Assembly (NCBI GenBank): GCA_963721105.1
Contig: CAVRHY010000011.1
Coordinates: forward strand, 372,001-436,000
From: Thermohalobaculum sp963721105
GTDB taxonomy: Bacteria > Pseudomonadota > Alphaproteobacteria > Rhodobacterales > Rhodobacteraceae
Length of the DNA: 64,000 bases
Reading direction: 5' to 3'
Positions 8,635 through 17,435 of this stretch are shown in pieces (within the stretch, counting starts at the first letter, position 1; each line of letters begins with the position of its first letter). The position numbers and the translations under genes were made by a program. Below the pieces are notes generated by a model, which ran no database searches, had not been told where the DNA came from, and saw only the letters and a program-made list of their open reading frames with translations.

Positions 8635-10368
8635 TCAGTTCGCCTGGCGGCGCAGGAAGGCCGGGATATCGCCGCCGTCATCGTCGAGATCGGGCGGCTG
8701 GCGGCGTTCGGAGCGCTGCGCGCGCTCGTCCGGTGCGGCGTTGCCGGCGACGCGGTGGATCAGCTTGTTGATCGTGAACAGGCCCGTGCGGGTGTTCTGC
8801 CGCGTCTCGGGATCCGCCGCGGCGCGCGATCGCGGCGCCGTGAACGGATCCTCCGCCGGCAGGCGGCGCGCCTGTCCCGGCAACGGCGCGTGGCCGTGTG
8901 CGGGGTCGGGCGCGGCCTGCGCGGCGGGCCGCACCTGGACCGAGGCCTCGTCGATGTCGAAGAGCACGGGCTCGTCGTCCTGCGGCACGGCCGGGCGGCG
9001 GTCGTCGTCGTCGCGGCGGGCGCGAGCCGCCAGCGCGCGCTGGCGCACCTCCTCGGCCCGGGCGCGGATGTCCGAGGGCGAGGGCGCGGTGGCAAAGCGG
9101 CTCTCGTCGCGGCCGGTGGCCGCGGCGGCCGGCGCCTGACGGGCGGCGGCGGGCACGGCTTCGCGGACCGGCTGGGGCTGCGGTTGCGTGGTGGCGAGGA
9201 CAGCCACGGATGCCGGCTGCTCCGCGACCTCGGGCTCGATCTCGTCGGGCTCGTGCGCCGGCTCGAGCGATGCGGCGGGTCGGGCGGCCGGCGCTGGCTC
9301 GGGCTTGCGCCCGCCGCGGACGGCGGCGAGGATGCCGGGGTCGGTCTCGACCGGGCGGCGGCGCTGCTGCTCGGGCTCGACCGGGCGGCGCGCCGGCATC
9401 GACTCGGCGTCGATGCCCGTTGCGACGACCGAGACGCGCATCCGGCCCTCGAGCGTCGGGTCGATGGCCGAGCCGAACTTGATCATCGCGTTCGGGTCGA
9501 CCTCTTCCTTGATGCGGTTGGCCGCCTCGTCCATCTCGTAGAGCGTCAGGTCGTAGCCGCCGGTGATGTTGATCAGCACGCCGCGGGCGCCCTTGAGGCT
9601 GACCTCGTCGAGCAGCGGGTTGGCGATGGCCTTCTCGGCGGCGTCGGTGGCGCGGGTCTCGCCCTCGGCCTCGCCGGTGCCCATCATCGCCTTGCCCATC
9701 TCCTCCATCACCGAGCGGACGTCGGCGAAGTCGAGGTTGATCATGCCCGGGCGGACCATCAGGTCGGTGACGCCCTGCACGCCCTGGTAGAGCACGTCGT
9801 CGGCCATCTGGAAGGCCTCGACGAAGGTGGTGCGCTCGGAGGCGACGTGGAAGAGGTTCTGGTTCGGGATGACGATCAGGGTGTCGACGACCTCCTGCAT
9901 CGCGTCGATGCCGGCCTCGGCGACCTGCATCCGGCGCGTGCCCTCGAAGTGGAAGGGCTTGGTCACGACGCCGACCGTCAGGATGCCCATCTCGCGGGCG
10001 ATCCGCGCGACGACGGGCGCAGCACCGGTGCCGGTGCCCCCGCCCATGCCGGCGGTGATGAAGCACATGTGGCAGCCCTCGAGGGAGCTGGCGATCTCCT
10101 CCATCGTCTCCTCGGCGGCGTGCAGCCCGACCTCGGGCTTGGAGCCGGCGCCAAGGCCGCGGGTCACGCCGGTGCCCATCTGCAGCGTGCGCGGGGCGCG
10201 GCTGTTCGACAGCGCCTGTGCGTCGGTGTTGGCGGCGATGAACTCGACGCCGGGCAGCTCTTTCTCGATCATGTTGTTGACGGCGTTGCCGCCGGCGCCG
10301 CCGACACCGAAGACGGTGATGCGGGCCCGCAGCTCGGGCTCGTCTGGAATCCTGAGCGTCAGTGCCAT
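8635..10368 (-). CDS. ftsZ: Cell division protein FtsZ
   Basis: 577-aa tubulin-like GTPase that forms the division ring. Visible: N-terminal GVGGAGGNAVNN, tubulin signature GGGTGTG at residues 109-115, NTDAQAL, and the T7 synergy loop NLDFADV at 211-217. After the roughly 320-residue core there is a long disordered linker, rich in Pro, Ala, Arg and Asp/Glu, of about 230 residues, ending in the conserved C-terminal peptide DIPAFLRRQAN that docks FtsA. Long linkers are typical of alphaproteobacteria. A 116-bp gap to ftsA holds an unusual tandem repeat, so ftsZ likely has its own promoter; the gene ends at a strong terminator. Confidence 0.98.
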   Translation of the reverse strand: MALTLRIPDEPELRARITVFGVGGAGGNAVNNMIEKELPGVEFIAANTDAQALSNSRAPRTLQMGTGVTRGLGAGSKPEVGLHAAEETMEEIASSLEGCHMCFITAGMGGGTGTGAAPVVARIAREMGILTVGVVTKPFHFEGTRRMQVAEAGIDAMQEVVDTLIVIPNQNLFHVASERTTFVEAFQMADDVLYQGVQGVTDLMVRPGMINLDFADVRSVMEEMGKAMMGTGEAEGETRATDAAEKAIANPLLDEVSLKGARGVLINITGGYDLTLYEMDEAANRIKEEVDPNAMIKFGSAIDPTLEGRMRVSVVATGIDAESMPARRPVEPEQQRRRPVETDPGILAAVRGGRKPEPAPAARPAASLEPAHEPDEIEPEVAEQPASVAVLATTQPQPQPVREAVPAAARQAPAAAATGRDESRFATAPSPSDIRARAEEVRQRALAARARRDDDDRRPAVPQDDEPVLFDIDEASVQVRPAAQAAPDPAHGHAPLPGQARRLPAEDPFTAPRSRAAADPETRQNTRTGLFTINKLIHRVAGNAAPDERAQRSERRQPPDLDDDGGDIPAFLRRQAN

Positions 10369-10443
10369 GGGAACTTGCCTCTTCGTTCTCTGCCTCGGTA
10401 TCCGCGCCGGTTATGTTTTATGTGGCACGGTGTTTTTTTACTT

Positions 10444-10485
10444 GACTCGACGGTAACGCAAATCGATTCGGGGGTCACGCAAATT
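10444..10485. promoter_or_regulatory. 21-bp tandem repeat with paired GANTC sites upstream of ftsZ
   Basis: Two adjacent 21-bp units (10444-10464 and 10465-10485) share 16 of 21 positions. Each begins with a GANTC site (GACTC at 10444, GATTC at 10465) and ends in the near-identical 12-mers GGTAACGCAAAT and GGTCACGCAAAT. The block lies 76-117 bases upstream of the ftsZ ATG and touches the ftsA stop. GANTC is the CcrM methylation site in alphaproteobacteria, and ftsZ of Caulobacter is known to depend on CcrM/GcrA. Regulatory function here is inference. Confidence 0.5.
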
Positions 10486-11831
10486 CACCAGGCGCGTCTC
10501 AACCAGCGCAGCATGTCGCCGGCCCGGCCGCGGGCGCCGAGCGACGGCGCCTCGAAGTCCCAGAGCTCGTCATGCGGGCGCAACGCGTACATCGCCAGGC
10601 CGACGGCGGTGGCGTAGTCGGGGCCGCTGAGCGACTGCGGCAGGCCGGCGATGCGCAGCGGCCGGCCGATGCGCGGGCGGCGGCCCAGGATGCGGGCGAC
10701 GACCTCGTCTATGCCCTGGATCTGGCAGGCAGCACCCGTCAGCACCAGCCCCGAGCCGGGCATCGCGTCGATGCCGATGGCGTCGAGCCGCGATTTCAGC
10801 AGGTGCAGCGTCTCCTCGATGCGCGGGCGGATGACGCCGATCAGCATGCCGCGGCTGATCTGGCGCCGCTCGGCCAGCTCTTCCTCGCCGATGCGCGGGG
10901 CGTCGATCATCTCGCGGTCGTCGGCGCCGGTGGCGACGACGCCGCCGTGCAGCGTCTTGATGCGCTCGGCGGTCGCCTGGCTCATCAGCAGGCCCGCGGC
11001 GATGTCGCCGGTGACGTGGTGGCCGCCATAGCGGATCTGGTCGACGCACATCAGGTGGTCGCGCAGGAAGACCGAGAAGGACGTGCCGCCGCCGCCCATG
11101 TCGATGCAGACGGCGCCGGCGCGCTGCTCGTCCTCGACCAGCGCCGCCATGGCGCTGGCATAGGGCGCGCTGACGATGCCGGCGAGGTCGAGGTCGCAGC
11201 GGCGGATGCACTCCGTCAGGTCGGCGAGCGGGCGGGCGTCGACCGTCATGACGTGCAACGCGACACCGAGCCGGCGGGCCGTCATGCCGCGCGGGTCGGT
11301 GATGCCGCCCTGGTAGTCGACGGTGATCTCGCAGGGCTGCGCGTGCAGGATCTGCCGGTCAGGCCCGACCGGCGGCTCGGGGCAGGCGGCCAGCACGTTC
11401 GACAGGTCGCGCTCGGTCACCTGGCCGGTCTCGGTCTCGATCTCGGCCTCGGTCATGTGGCTCTCGGGCCGGCCGCCCGAGAAGCTGACGATGACGTGGT
11501 CGACGCGCTCGACGCGGGGCGCGGCCATCTTCTCGGCGTTCAGGAGCGCCAGCCGGATGGCGCGGCACACCTCCTCCATGTCGACGATCTCGCCGCGGCG
11601 GATGCCGCGCGCCTGCACGGTGCGGGCGCCGGCGACCTCGATGGCGCCGAACAGCGATGTGCCGAGGCGGTCGCGGGCGTCGGCCTCGGCGATGCGCGTC
11701 GGGTCGAGGCGCAGCACCAGGCACGAGATCTTGGACGAGCCGATGTCGATGACGGCCAGCCGGCCGCGCCGGACGGCGGCGTGCAGGCGGCCGCGCATGG
11801 CGCGGTAGGACTCGACGCGGCCGAAGTTCAT
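10485..11831 (-). CDS. ftsA: Cell division protein FtsA
   Basis: 448-aa actin-like ATPase that tethers FtsZ to the membrane and recruits late divisome proteins. Actin-fold motifs: phosphate-1 AVIDIGSSKISCLVL, CIDMGGGGTSFSVF (phosphate-2) and the adenosine motif VLTGAACQIQGI. The C-terminus GDMLRWLRRAW is the amphipathic membrane-targeting helix. The ATG at 11831 has its own ribosome site (GAGGGAAAGACAC-ATG). In the sequence as given the ftsQ frame runs into this start without a stop; see ftsQ for why I treat that as an indel rather than a fusion. Confidence 0.96.
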   Translation of the reverse strand: MNFGRVESYRAMRGRLHAAVRRGRLAVIDIGSSKISCLVLRLDPTRIAEADARDRLGTSLFGAIEVAGARTVQARGIRRGEIVDMEEVCRAIRLALLNAEKMAAPRVERVDHVIVSFSGGRPESHMTEAEIETETGQVTERDLSNVLAACPEPPVGPDRQILHAQPCEITVDYQGGITDPRGMTARRLGVALHVMTVDARPLADLTECIRRCDLDLAGIVSAPYASAMAALVEDEQRAGAVCIDMGGGGTSFSVFLRDHLMCVDQIRYGGHHVTGDIAAGLLMSQATAERIKTLHGGVVATGADDREMIDAPRIGEEELAERRQISRGMLIGVIRPRIEETLHLLKSRLDAIGIDAMPGSGLVLTGAACQIQGIDEVVARILGRRPRIGRPLRIAGLPQSLSGPDYATAVGLAMYALRPHDELWDFEAPSLGARGRAGDMLRWLRRAW

Positions 11832-12782
11832 GTGTCTTTCCCTCGGCCGGGCCCGGCGGCGTCGCGCAGGCGAAGCAGGTCCATCGCCCGGTGACGTCAT
11901 CCGAAGCGTCGGCCGCGCCCCCAGGCGCATATCGATGACGGCGAGGTCGCGGTCGAGCAGCTCCTCGCCATAGTGCAGCGCCATCACGCGCGCGAGCGCC
12001 GCCTCGGCGCCCTGCTCGGGCAACATGATGGTCAGCCCGCGGTCGAGATCGACGTTCCAGCGCCGCTGGCCGACGCGGACGAGGGCGCGCAGCCGCGGCC
12101 GCATCTCGGGCACGGCGCGGAACAGCGCAAGCGCCTCTGCCATCGCCGCCTGCGCGCCCCGGCCCATAACGACGGGCAGCGTCGGGTGGTCGGCGCGCGG
12201 GCCGGCAGGGCCGATGGCGACACCCTGGCGATCGGCGAGCCAGAGCTGGCCTTCGCCGTCGCGCCACAGCGCCTCGGGCACGCGCTCGTCGACCGAGATC
12301 AGGAGTACGCCGTCGGGGCCGAGCTTGACGCGGGCGCTGCGCACGCCGCCGAGGGCCGTCACGTGCTCCTTGATGGCCGCGACGTCCAGCGTCAGCGACG
12401 AGGCGCCGGGCGGTAGCGCGATGGCGTCGCCGATGCTGCGGGCCAGCGGCTCGGAGGCGCCGGTTACGCGAAAGCCGCGGACGGCGAATTCGGGGCGAGC
12501 GGAGAGCGCGGCGATGACGGCCTGGCGCTGCTCGCCGGCGAAGGCGCGGACGGCCGGGTCACTGACGAGGCGCGCGCCCAGGAGGACGACGCCGGCGATC
12601 GGCAGGGCCATCGCCGCGCGCCGGACGGACGGCTTCTTCCAGATGCGCGACAGGCGGTAGGCGACACGGGACGGGCCGGGGCTGCGGCGCTGCGCCTCGG
12701 AGCGGATGGCGCTCAGCAGGCGCGCCGGGCGGGGTGCCGGCGCGCGGTCGTCTCCATGCGAGGGGCGCGTCACCGGCCGCAC
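11828..12782 (-). CDS. ftsQ: Cell division protein FtsQ (one apparent +1 indel near its 3' end)
   Basis: Bitopic divisome protein: basic cytoplasmic N-terminus, one membrane helix (AAMALPIAGVVLLGARLV, about residues 57-75), POTRA domain (FAVRGFRVTGASE...ALGGVRSARVKL) and beta domain (LLISVDERVPEALWRDGEGQ) ending AVIDMRLGARPTLRMT. As given, the frame continues in phase into ftsA, making a 765-residue chain. Removing one base near 11886 instead gives a tail ending GRGKDT with a TGA that overlaps the ftsA ATG by 4 bases, exactly the junction style of the rest of the cluster. I therefore annotate a 317-aa FtsQ. Its start overlaps the end of ddl. Confidence 0.85.
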
Positions 12783-13687
12783 GAGGCGTCCTCCACCAGC
12801 CAGCCGCAGAGTTCCTCGAAGGGGATGCCGACATGGCCCGCCTGCTCGGGGGCCAGCGAGGTTGGCGTCATGCCGGGCTGGGTGTTGGTCTCGAGCAGCA
12901 CGAGGCCGTCCAGGCCGCGGCTCTCGTCCCAGCGGAAATCGGTCCGGCTAAGGCCGCGGCAGCCCAGCGCCCGGTGTGCCGCGAGCGCATGCGCCATGCA
13001 GGCGTCCTCGACATCCCGCGGGATCTCGGCCGGCACGACATGGCGCGAGCCGCCGGTCGAATACTTCGCGTGGTAGTCGTACCAGCCTGCGGTGGCGACA
13101 ATGTCGGTGACGGCGAGTGCGCGGTCGCCCATCACGGCGGTCGTCAGCTCGCGGCCGGGCACGAAGCGCTCGACCATCAGCGTGTCGGGCGCGTCGGGGC
13201 CGAGCTGCACTGGGCCGTTGGCGCCGTCGGGCACGATGTGGACGCCGACAGACGAGCCCTCGTTGTAGGGCTTGACGACATAGGGCGGCTCCATCGGGTG
13301 GCCGGCCACGATTTCCGCCTTTTGCGCCAGCCGTCCCTCGGCCACGGGCAGCCCGTGATCGGCGAACACCGCCTTGGCGCGGGACTTGTCCATCGCCAGC
13401 GCCGAGGCCAGCACGCCGGAGTGGGTGTAGGGGATGCGCAGCCATTCGAGCAGGCCCTGGACGCAGCCGTCCTCGCCCCAGCGACCGTGCAGCGCGTTGA
13501 AAACGACATCGGGCCGAGCCGCGGCCAGCGCGGCCGGCAGGTCCGGTCCGGCGTCGATCTCGACCGCGTCGTAGCCTGCGCGCCGCAACGCCCCTGCGCA
13601 CTCGGTGCCCGACACCAGCGAGACTTCACGCTCGGCGGACGGACCACCCTTCAGAACCACGACGCGGCTTGGTGTCCTGCCCGACAT
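12770..13687 (-). CDS. ddl: D-alanine--D-alanine ligase
   Basis: ATP-grasp ligase producing D-Ala-D-Ala for the peptidoglycan stem peptide; 305 aa. Motifs: VVVLKGGPSAEREVSLVSG at the N-terminus, FNALHGRWGEDG, the ATP-grasp segment PYVVKPYNEGSSVGV, and the metal/substrate motif VLLETNTQPGMT. The ATG at 13687 has GAGGG just upstream; an in-frame TTG at 13705 is less likely. It follows murB after 67 bp and overlaps ftsQ by 13 bases. Confidence 0.96.
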   Translation of the reverse strand: MSGRTPSRVVVLKGGPSAEREVSLVSGTECAGALRRAGYDAVEIDAGPDLPAALAAARPDVVFNALHGRWGEDGCVQGLLEWLRIPYTHSGVLASALAMDKSRAKAVFADHGLPVAEGRLAQKAEIVAGHPMEPPYVVKPYNEGSSVGVHIVPDGANGPVQLGPDAPDTLMVERFVPGRELTTAVMGDRALAVTDIVATAGWYDYHAKYSTGGSRHVVPAEIPRDVEDACMAHALAAHRALGCRGLSRTDFRWDESRGLDGLVLLETNTQPGMTPTSLAPEQAGHVGIPFEELCGWLVEDASCGR

Positions 13688-13754
13688 CCGCGCCCTCAAC
13701 TTCAACCGACCCCCGGTTGATCCCGGGTGATTCGGACCGCGGCCGACCAGGCGG

Positions 13755-14708
13755 TCACGGTTCAGAGAGCATAACCCCGATGCGACGGATTTCCCAAGAC
13801 AAATCGTGGCCGGAATGGGCGCGAACGCGGGCGCGGACCTGCTCGCCGAGCTGCTCCAGGTCGCGCGCCGTGGCGTCGCCGGCGTTGATCAGGAAGTTCG
13901 GGTGCATCTCGGACATCTGCGCCCCGCCGAGCCGCAGGCCGCGGCAGCCGGCGTCGTCGATCAGCTTCCACGCCTTCAGCTCGTGCGTGTCGTCGACGGC
14001 GCCGGTCGAGGAATAGCCGGCCGGGTTGCGGAAGGTCGAGCCGCAGGAGCGCTCGCCGACCGGCTGGGTGGCGGCACGCTTCGCCACCAACTCGTCCATG
14101 CGCGCGGTGACCGCGTCGGGCTCGCCGGCGCGGCCCTGCAGGACGGCCTCGACGATGACGTGGTCGTCGGGGACTGCCGACGAGCGGTAAGCGAAGGCGA
14201 GGTCAGCCGGGCCGAGCGTCTGCGTGCGTCCCTGCCGATCGATCACGGTCGCCTCGACCAGCACGTCGGCGGTGTAGGTGCCATAGCAGCCGGCGTTCAT
14301 CTTGACCGCGCCGCCAATGGCGCCCGGGATGGTGCGCAGGAACTCGAGCCCGGCGGTCCCGGCGGCGGCCGCGCGCTTTGCCACATGCGCGTCCAGCGCC
14401 GCGGCGCCGGCGCGGACGCGGTGGCCCGGCAACGGCTCGACGGCGTTGAAACCGCGGCCCAGCCGGATGGCGACGCCGGGCAGGCCGCCGTCGCGGATAA
14501 TCAGGTTCGAGCAGACGCCGAGCGGCGTGACTGGCACGGACGGGTCCAGCGCCGACAGGAAGGCGGCGAGGTCGTCGCGGTCGGCCGGCGTGAACAGCAC
14601 CTCGGCCGGGCCGCCGACGCGGAGCCAGGTGATCGGCGCCAGCGGGCGGCGGGCCTCGATCCGGCCGCGCGCCTCGGGCAGCGTCAGCGGCGCGCGGCCA
14701 TCGGCCAT
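13755..14708 (-). CDS. murB: UDP-N-acetylenolpyruvoylglucosamine reductase
   Basis: FAD/NADPH enzyme reducing UDP-GlcNAc-enolpyruvate to UDP-MurNAc; 317 aa. The type I/II MurB FAD-binding region reads ITWLRVGGPAEVLFTP and PLGVCSNLIIRDGG, with the conserved IPGAIGGAVKMNAGCYG loop, and the catalytic region GERSCGSTFRNPAGY...AGCRGLRLGGAQMSEMHPNF. Its ATG begins one base after the stop of the small membrane protein gene upstream, so the three genes murC-smORF-murB form a tightly coupled unit. Confidence 0.96.
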   Translation of the reverse strand: MADGRAPLTLPEARGRIEARRPLAPITWLRVGGPAEVLFTPADRDDLAAFLSALDPSVPVTPLGVCSNLIIRDGGLPGVAIRLGRGFNAVEPLPGHRVRAGAAALDAHVAKRAAAAGTAGLEFLRTIPGAIGGAVKMNAGCYGTYTADVLVEATVIDRQGRTQTLGPADLAFAYRSSAVPDDHVIVEAVLQGRAGEPDAVTARMDELVAKRAATQPVGERSCGSTFRNPAGYSSTGAVDDTHELKAWKLIDDAGCRGLRLGGAQMSEMHPNFLINAGDATARDLEQLGEQVRARVRAHSGHDLSWEIRRIGVMLSEP

Positions 14709-14709
14709 G

Positions 14710-14889
14710 CTAGCTGAATTTCATCACGGCGATGACGGCGACCGCCACCACGATCAGGCCGGCCGGGCGCAGCAGCGGCGCCAGCAGGACGCGCAACACC
14801 GTCCACCACAGGCTGAACCTGATGAACGCCAGCGCGAAGAGAACCAGGACCGCGATGGCGGTCGGGCTGGTCAGCAGTTCCATGTTCAT
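14710..14889 (-). CDS. 59-aa membrane protein coupled between murC and murB
   Basis: Small gene not recognised as any known family. It encodes 59 residues starting MNMELLTSP with two hydrophobic stretches: about residues 10-24 (TAIAVLVLFALAFIR region) and 41-57 (PAGLIVVAVAVIAVMKFS), linked by an amphipathic Trp/Arg/Pro segment (FSLWWTVLRVLLAPLLRP). The ATG overlaps the murC TGA (ATGA), and its TAG stop is one base before the murB ATG; such spacing on both sides is strong evidence for translation. A hairpin membrane protein with both ends on one side is the simplest topology. Function unknown; by position it may link cytosolic Mur enzymes to the membrane, which is speculation. Confidence 0.75.
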   Translation of the reverse strand: MNMELLTSPTAIAVLVLFALAFIRFSLWWTVLRVLLAPLLRPAGLIVVAVAVIAVMKFS

Positions 14890-16292
14890 GCGGCGGTCCT
14901 CCCTGTCAGTTCACTCGGCAAAGCATTCGCCCAGGTCGAGATGGTGCCTGCCCCGAGGCAGACGACCAGGTCGCCCGGTTTCGCGTGTTTCCTCACGAAG
15001 TCGGCAAGCCCTTCCGGCGCGCGCAGCGCGTGCGCGGCGCGGTGGCCGTGCGCGCGCAGCCCGCCGACCAGCGCATCGCGGCTGATGCCGTCGATCGGGT
15101 CCTCGCCGGCGGCGTAGACATCGGTGATGGCGACGACGTCGGCGTCGTTGAAGCAGCCGCAGAACTCCTCGAACAGATCGTGCAGCCGCGAGAATCTGTG
15201 CGGCTGGTGGATGGCGATGACCGAGCCCTTCGTCGCCGAGCGGGCGGCCTTGAGCACCGCGGCGATCTCGACCGGGTGGTGGCCGTAATCGTCGATGATC
15301 GTCGCGCCGTTCCACTCGCCGACGCGGGTGAAGCGGCGGCGCACCCCGGTGAACGAGCCCAGGCCCGAGCGGATGTCGTCGAACGAGATCTTCAGCTCGC
15401 GCGCCGCGGCGATGGCGGCCAGCGCGTTCAGCACGTTGTGCTCGCCGGGAATCGGGATCTGCATGCCGTCATGCCGCTCGCCGTCGCGCAGCACGACGTC
15501 GAAGCGCATGTAGCCGTCGACATAGCCGACGTTCTCGGCCCGCAGGTCGGCCTGGCGGCCGGTGCCGTAGGTGACGACGCGGCGATCGGTGACACGGCCG
15601 ACCAGCGACTGCACCTCCGGGTGGTCGATGCAGGCGACGAAGGCGCCGTAGAAGGGGATGTTCGAGACGAAGGCCTCGAACGCATCGCGCAGGGCATCGA
15701 CGTCCCCGTAATGGTCCATGTGCTCCGGGTCGATATTGGTTACGATGGCAATGGTTGCAGGAAGCTTGACGAAGGTCCCATCGGACTCGTCAGCCTCGAC
15801 GACCATCCAGCGGCCCTCGCCCGGGCGGGCGTTCGAGCCGTAGGACTGGATGATGCCGCCGTTGATGACGGTCGGGTCGATGCCGCCGGCGTCCAGCAGC
15901 GCCGCGACCAGCGAGGTCGTAGTGGTCTTGCCATGCGTGCCGGCGACAGCGATGTTCCAGCGGAGCCGCATGAGCTCGGCCAGCATCTCGGCGCGGCGAA
16001 CGACCGGCAGCGCCGCCGCGCGGGCGGCGTCGAGCTCGGGGTTCCCGGCCTTTACCGCCGACGAGATGACGACGACCTCGGCCTCGCCCAGGTTCTCGGG
16101 CCGGTGGCCGATATGGACGGTGGCGCCGAGCCCGCGAAGACGCTCGACGATCGGGCTTTCGCGCAGGTCCGAGCCCTGCACCGTGTAGCCGAGGTTCAGC
16201 ATGACCTCGGCGATCCCCGACATGCCGATGCCGCCGATGCCGACGAAGTGTATGGCGCCGATGTCGAGCGGCAGGGCGGTGGTGGGACTCAT
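14886..16292 (-). CDS. murC: UDP-N-acetylmuramate--L-alanine ligase
   Basis: Mur ligase adding L-Ala to UDP-MurNAc; 468 aa. N-terminal Rossmann domain IHFVGIGGIGMSGIAEVM, ATP-binding VAGTHGKTTTTSLVAAL, the Mur invariants NIDPEHMDHYGD and ...GEHNVLNALAAIAA, and C-terminal YGHHPVEIAAVLKAAR and HQPHRFSRL. Start at 16292 is chosen for its GGGGGAGAG ribosome site and its match to family length; an in-frame extension upstream would overlap murG and is low-complexity. The stop overlaps the start of the 59-aa membrane protein gene. Confidence 0.97.
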   Translation of the reverse strand: MSPTTALPLDIGAIHFVGIGGIGMSGIAEVMLNLGYTVQGSDLRESPIVERLRGLGATVHIGHRPENLGEAEVVVISSAVKAGNPELDAARAAALPVVRRAEMLAELMRLRWNIAVAGTHGKTTTTSLVAALLDAGGIDPTVINGGIIQSYGSNARPGEGRWMVVEADESDGTFVKLPATIAIVTNIDPEHMDHYGDVDALRDAFEAFVSNIPFYGAFVACIDHPEVQSLVGRVTDRRVVTYGTGRQADLRAENVGYVDGYMRFDVVLRDGERHDGMQIPIPGEHNVLNALAAIAAARELKISFDDIRSGLGSFTGVRRRFTRVGEWNGATIIDDYGHHPVEIAAVLKAARSATKGSVIAIHQPHRFSRLHDLFEEFCGCFNDADVVAITDVYAAGEDPIDGISRDALVGGLRAHGHRAAHALRAPEGLADFVRKHAKPGDLVVCLGAGTISTWANALPSELTGRTAA

Positions 16293-16326
16293 GGATACTC
16301 TCCCCCTCGGATGGGCGCGCCGGGTA

Positions 16327-17435
16327 TCAGGGGGCGGCGCGCCCGGCAAGCTCCTCGATCAGGTCGGCCAGCCGGCCGGCGGCGTCCGGCCGTCCCAGCC
16401 CGGCGGCGGCCCGCGCCATTGCCTGCGCCCGGTCCGGGTCGGACAGGATTGAGGCGACGTCTTCGGTCAGGCGCGCAGGCGTCAGGTCCCGCTCGGCAAT
16501 CGCGAGGGCGGCGCCGGCCTCGACCAGGCCGCGTGCGTTGGCCGTCTGCTCGTCCCGCTTCGCGATGGCCAGCGGGACGAGGATCGAGGGGCGACCGATC
16601 GCCGCGATGTCGGCGACCGAGGACGCGCCGGCGCGCGAGATCGACGAGCTGCGCCTCGGCCATGCGCGCGCGGCACGTCGTCGAAGAACGGGCTGACCTC
16701 GGCCTGGATGCCGGCGCCGGCATAGGCGGCGACGACGGCGTCGCGGTCCTCGGGCCGGGCCTGGTGCGAGACCTCGAGCCGGGCGCGGAGCGCGTCGGGC
16801 AGGGCGGCCAGCGCCGCCGGCACCGCCTGCGAGAGCAGCCGCGCGCCCTGGCTGCCGCCGATCACCAGCAGGCGGACCGTCCCGTCGCCGGGGGCCGCGT
16901 AGGGCGCGCCGGCGCGGGCGGCGATGGCGGCGCGCACCGGGTTGCCGGTGTGGACGCCGCGTGCGCCGTCGGGCAGCGCGGTCGGCCACATGCCGCAGGC
17001 GACGCGGTCGACGCGGCCTGCGAATAGCTGGTTCACGCGGCCGAGCACGGCGTTCTGCTCGTGCACCAGGCGCGGCCGGCCGAGCGTCCAGGCCGCCGCC
17101 ATCGCGGGCAGCGCCGGGTAGCCACCGAAGCCCGCCACGCAGGCAGGCCTGTCACGGCGCATCGCGGCGATGGCGGCGGCGGTGCCTGCGAAGATCTGGA
17201 AGGGCGCGACGAGCTTGGTCAGCCCCTCGCGGGCGAAGGTGCCGGCGCGCACGACCTGGCGCTCGACCGCGGCAGGGAAGCCCGTGGCGTAGTGCGCGCC
17301 GCGCGCGTCGGTGGAAAGCCGGACGCGCCAGCCCCGGGCAAGCATCTGCTCGGCAAGGGCCTGGGCCGGGAACATGTGCCCGCCCGTGCCGCCCGCCGCG
17401 ATCAGCAGCAGCGGTGAGGTCGCGCGCCCACTCAC
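16327..17435 (-). CDS. murG: UDP-GlcNAc--lipid I glycosyltransferase MurG (two apparent +1 indels)
   Basis: GT28 enzyme making lipid II at the inner face of the membrane. N-terminal glycine loop GGTGGH at residues 15-20, HEQNAVLGRVNQ, GNPVR and LVIGGSQGAR are intact. The frame breaks twice: near 16668 (FFDDVP then MAEAQLV) and near 16642 (then ISRAGASSVADIAAIGRPSI). Removing one extra base at each place yields one 368-aa protein with the expected donor-sugar site. Because MurG is essential, sequencing error is the likely explanation. The start is GTG at 17435, overlapping the ftsW stop (GTGA). Confidence 0.9.

Noticed and set aside
5226..10617. Long plus-strand open frames opposite recN, bamD, lpxC and ftsZ
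   Set aside because: Compositionally biased (His/Arg/Gly/Val-rich) mirror frames of GC-rich genes, with no domains or ribosome sites.
10485..12782. An uninterrupted 765-residue frame that would be an FtsQ-FtsA fusion protein
   Set aside because: FtsA keeps its own ribosome site and ATG, and removing one base near 11886 gives FtsQ a stop that overlaps the FtsA start by 4 bases, as at most other junctions. The linker in the fused frame is arginine-rich nonsense, and a periplasmic FtsQ C-terminus fused to cytosolic FtsA is topologically impossible without another helix.
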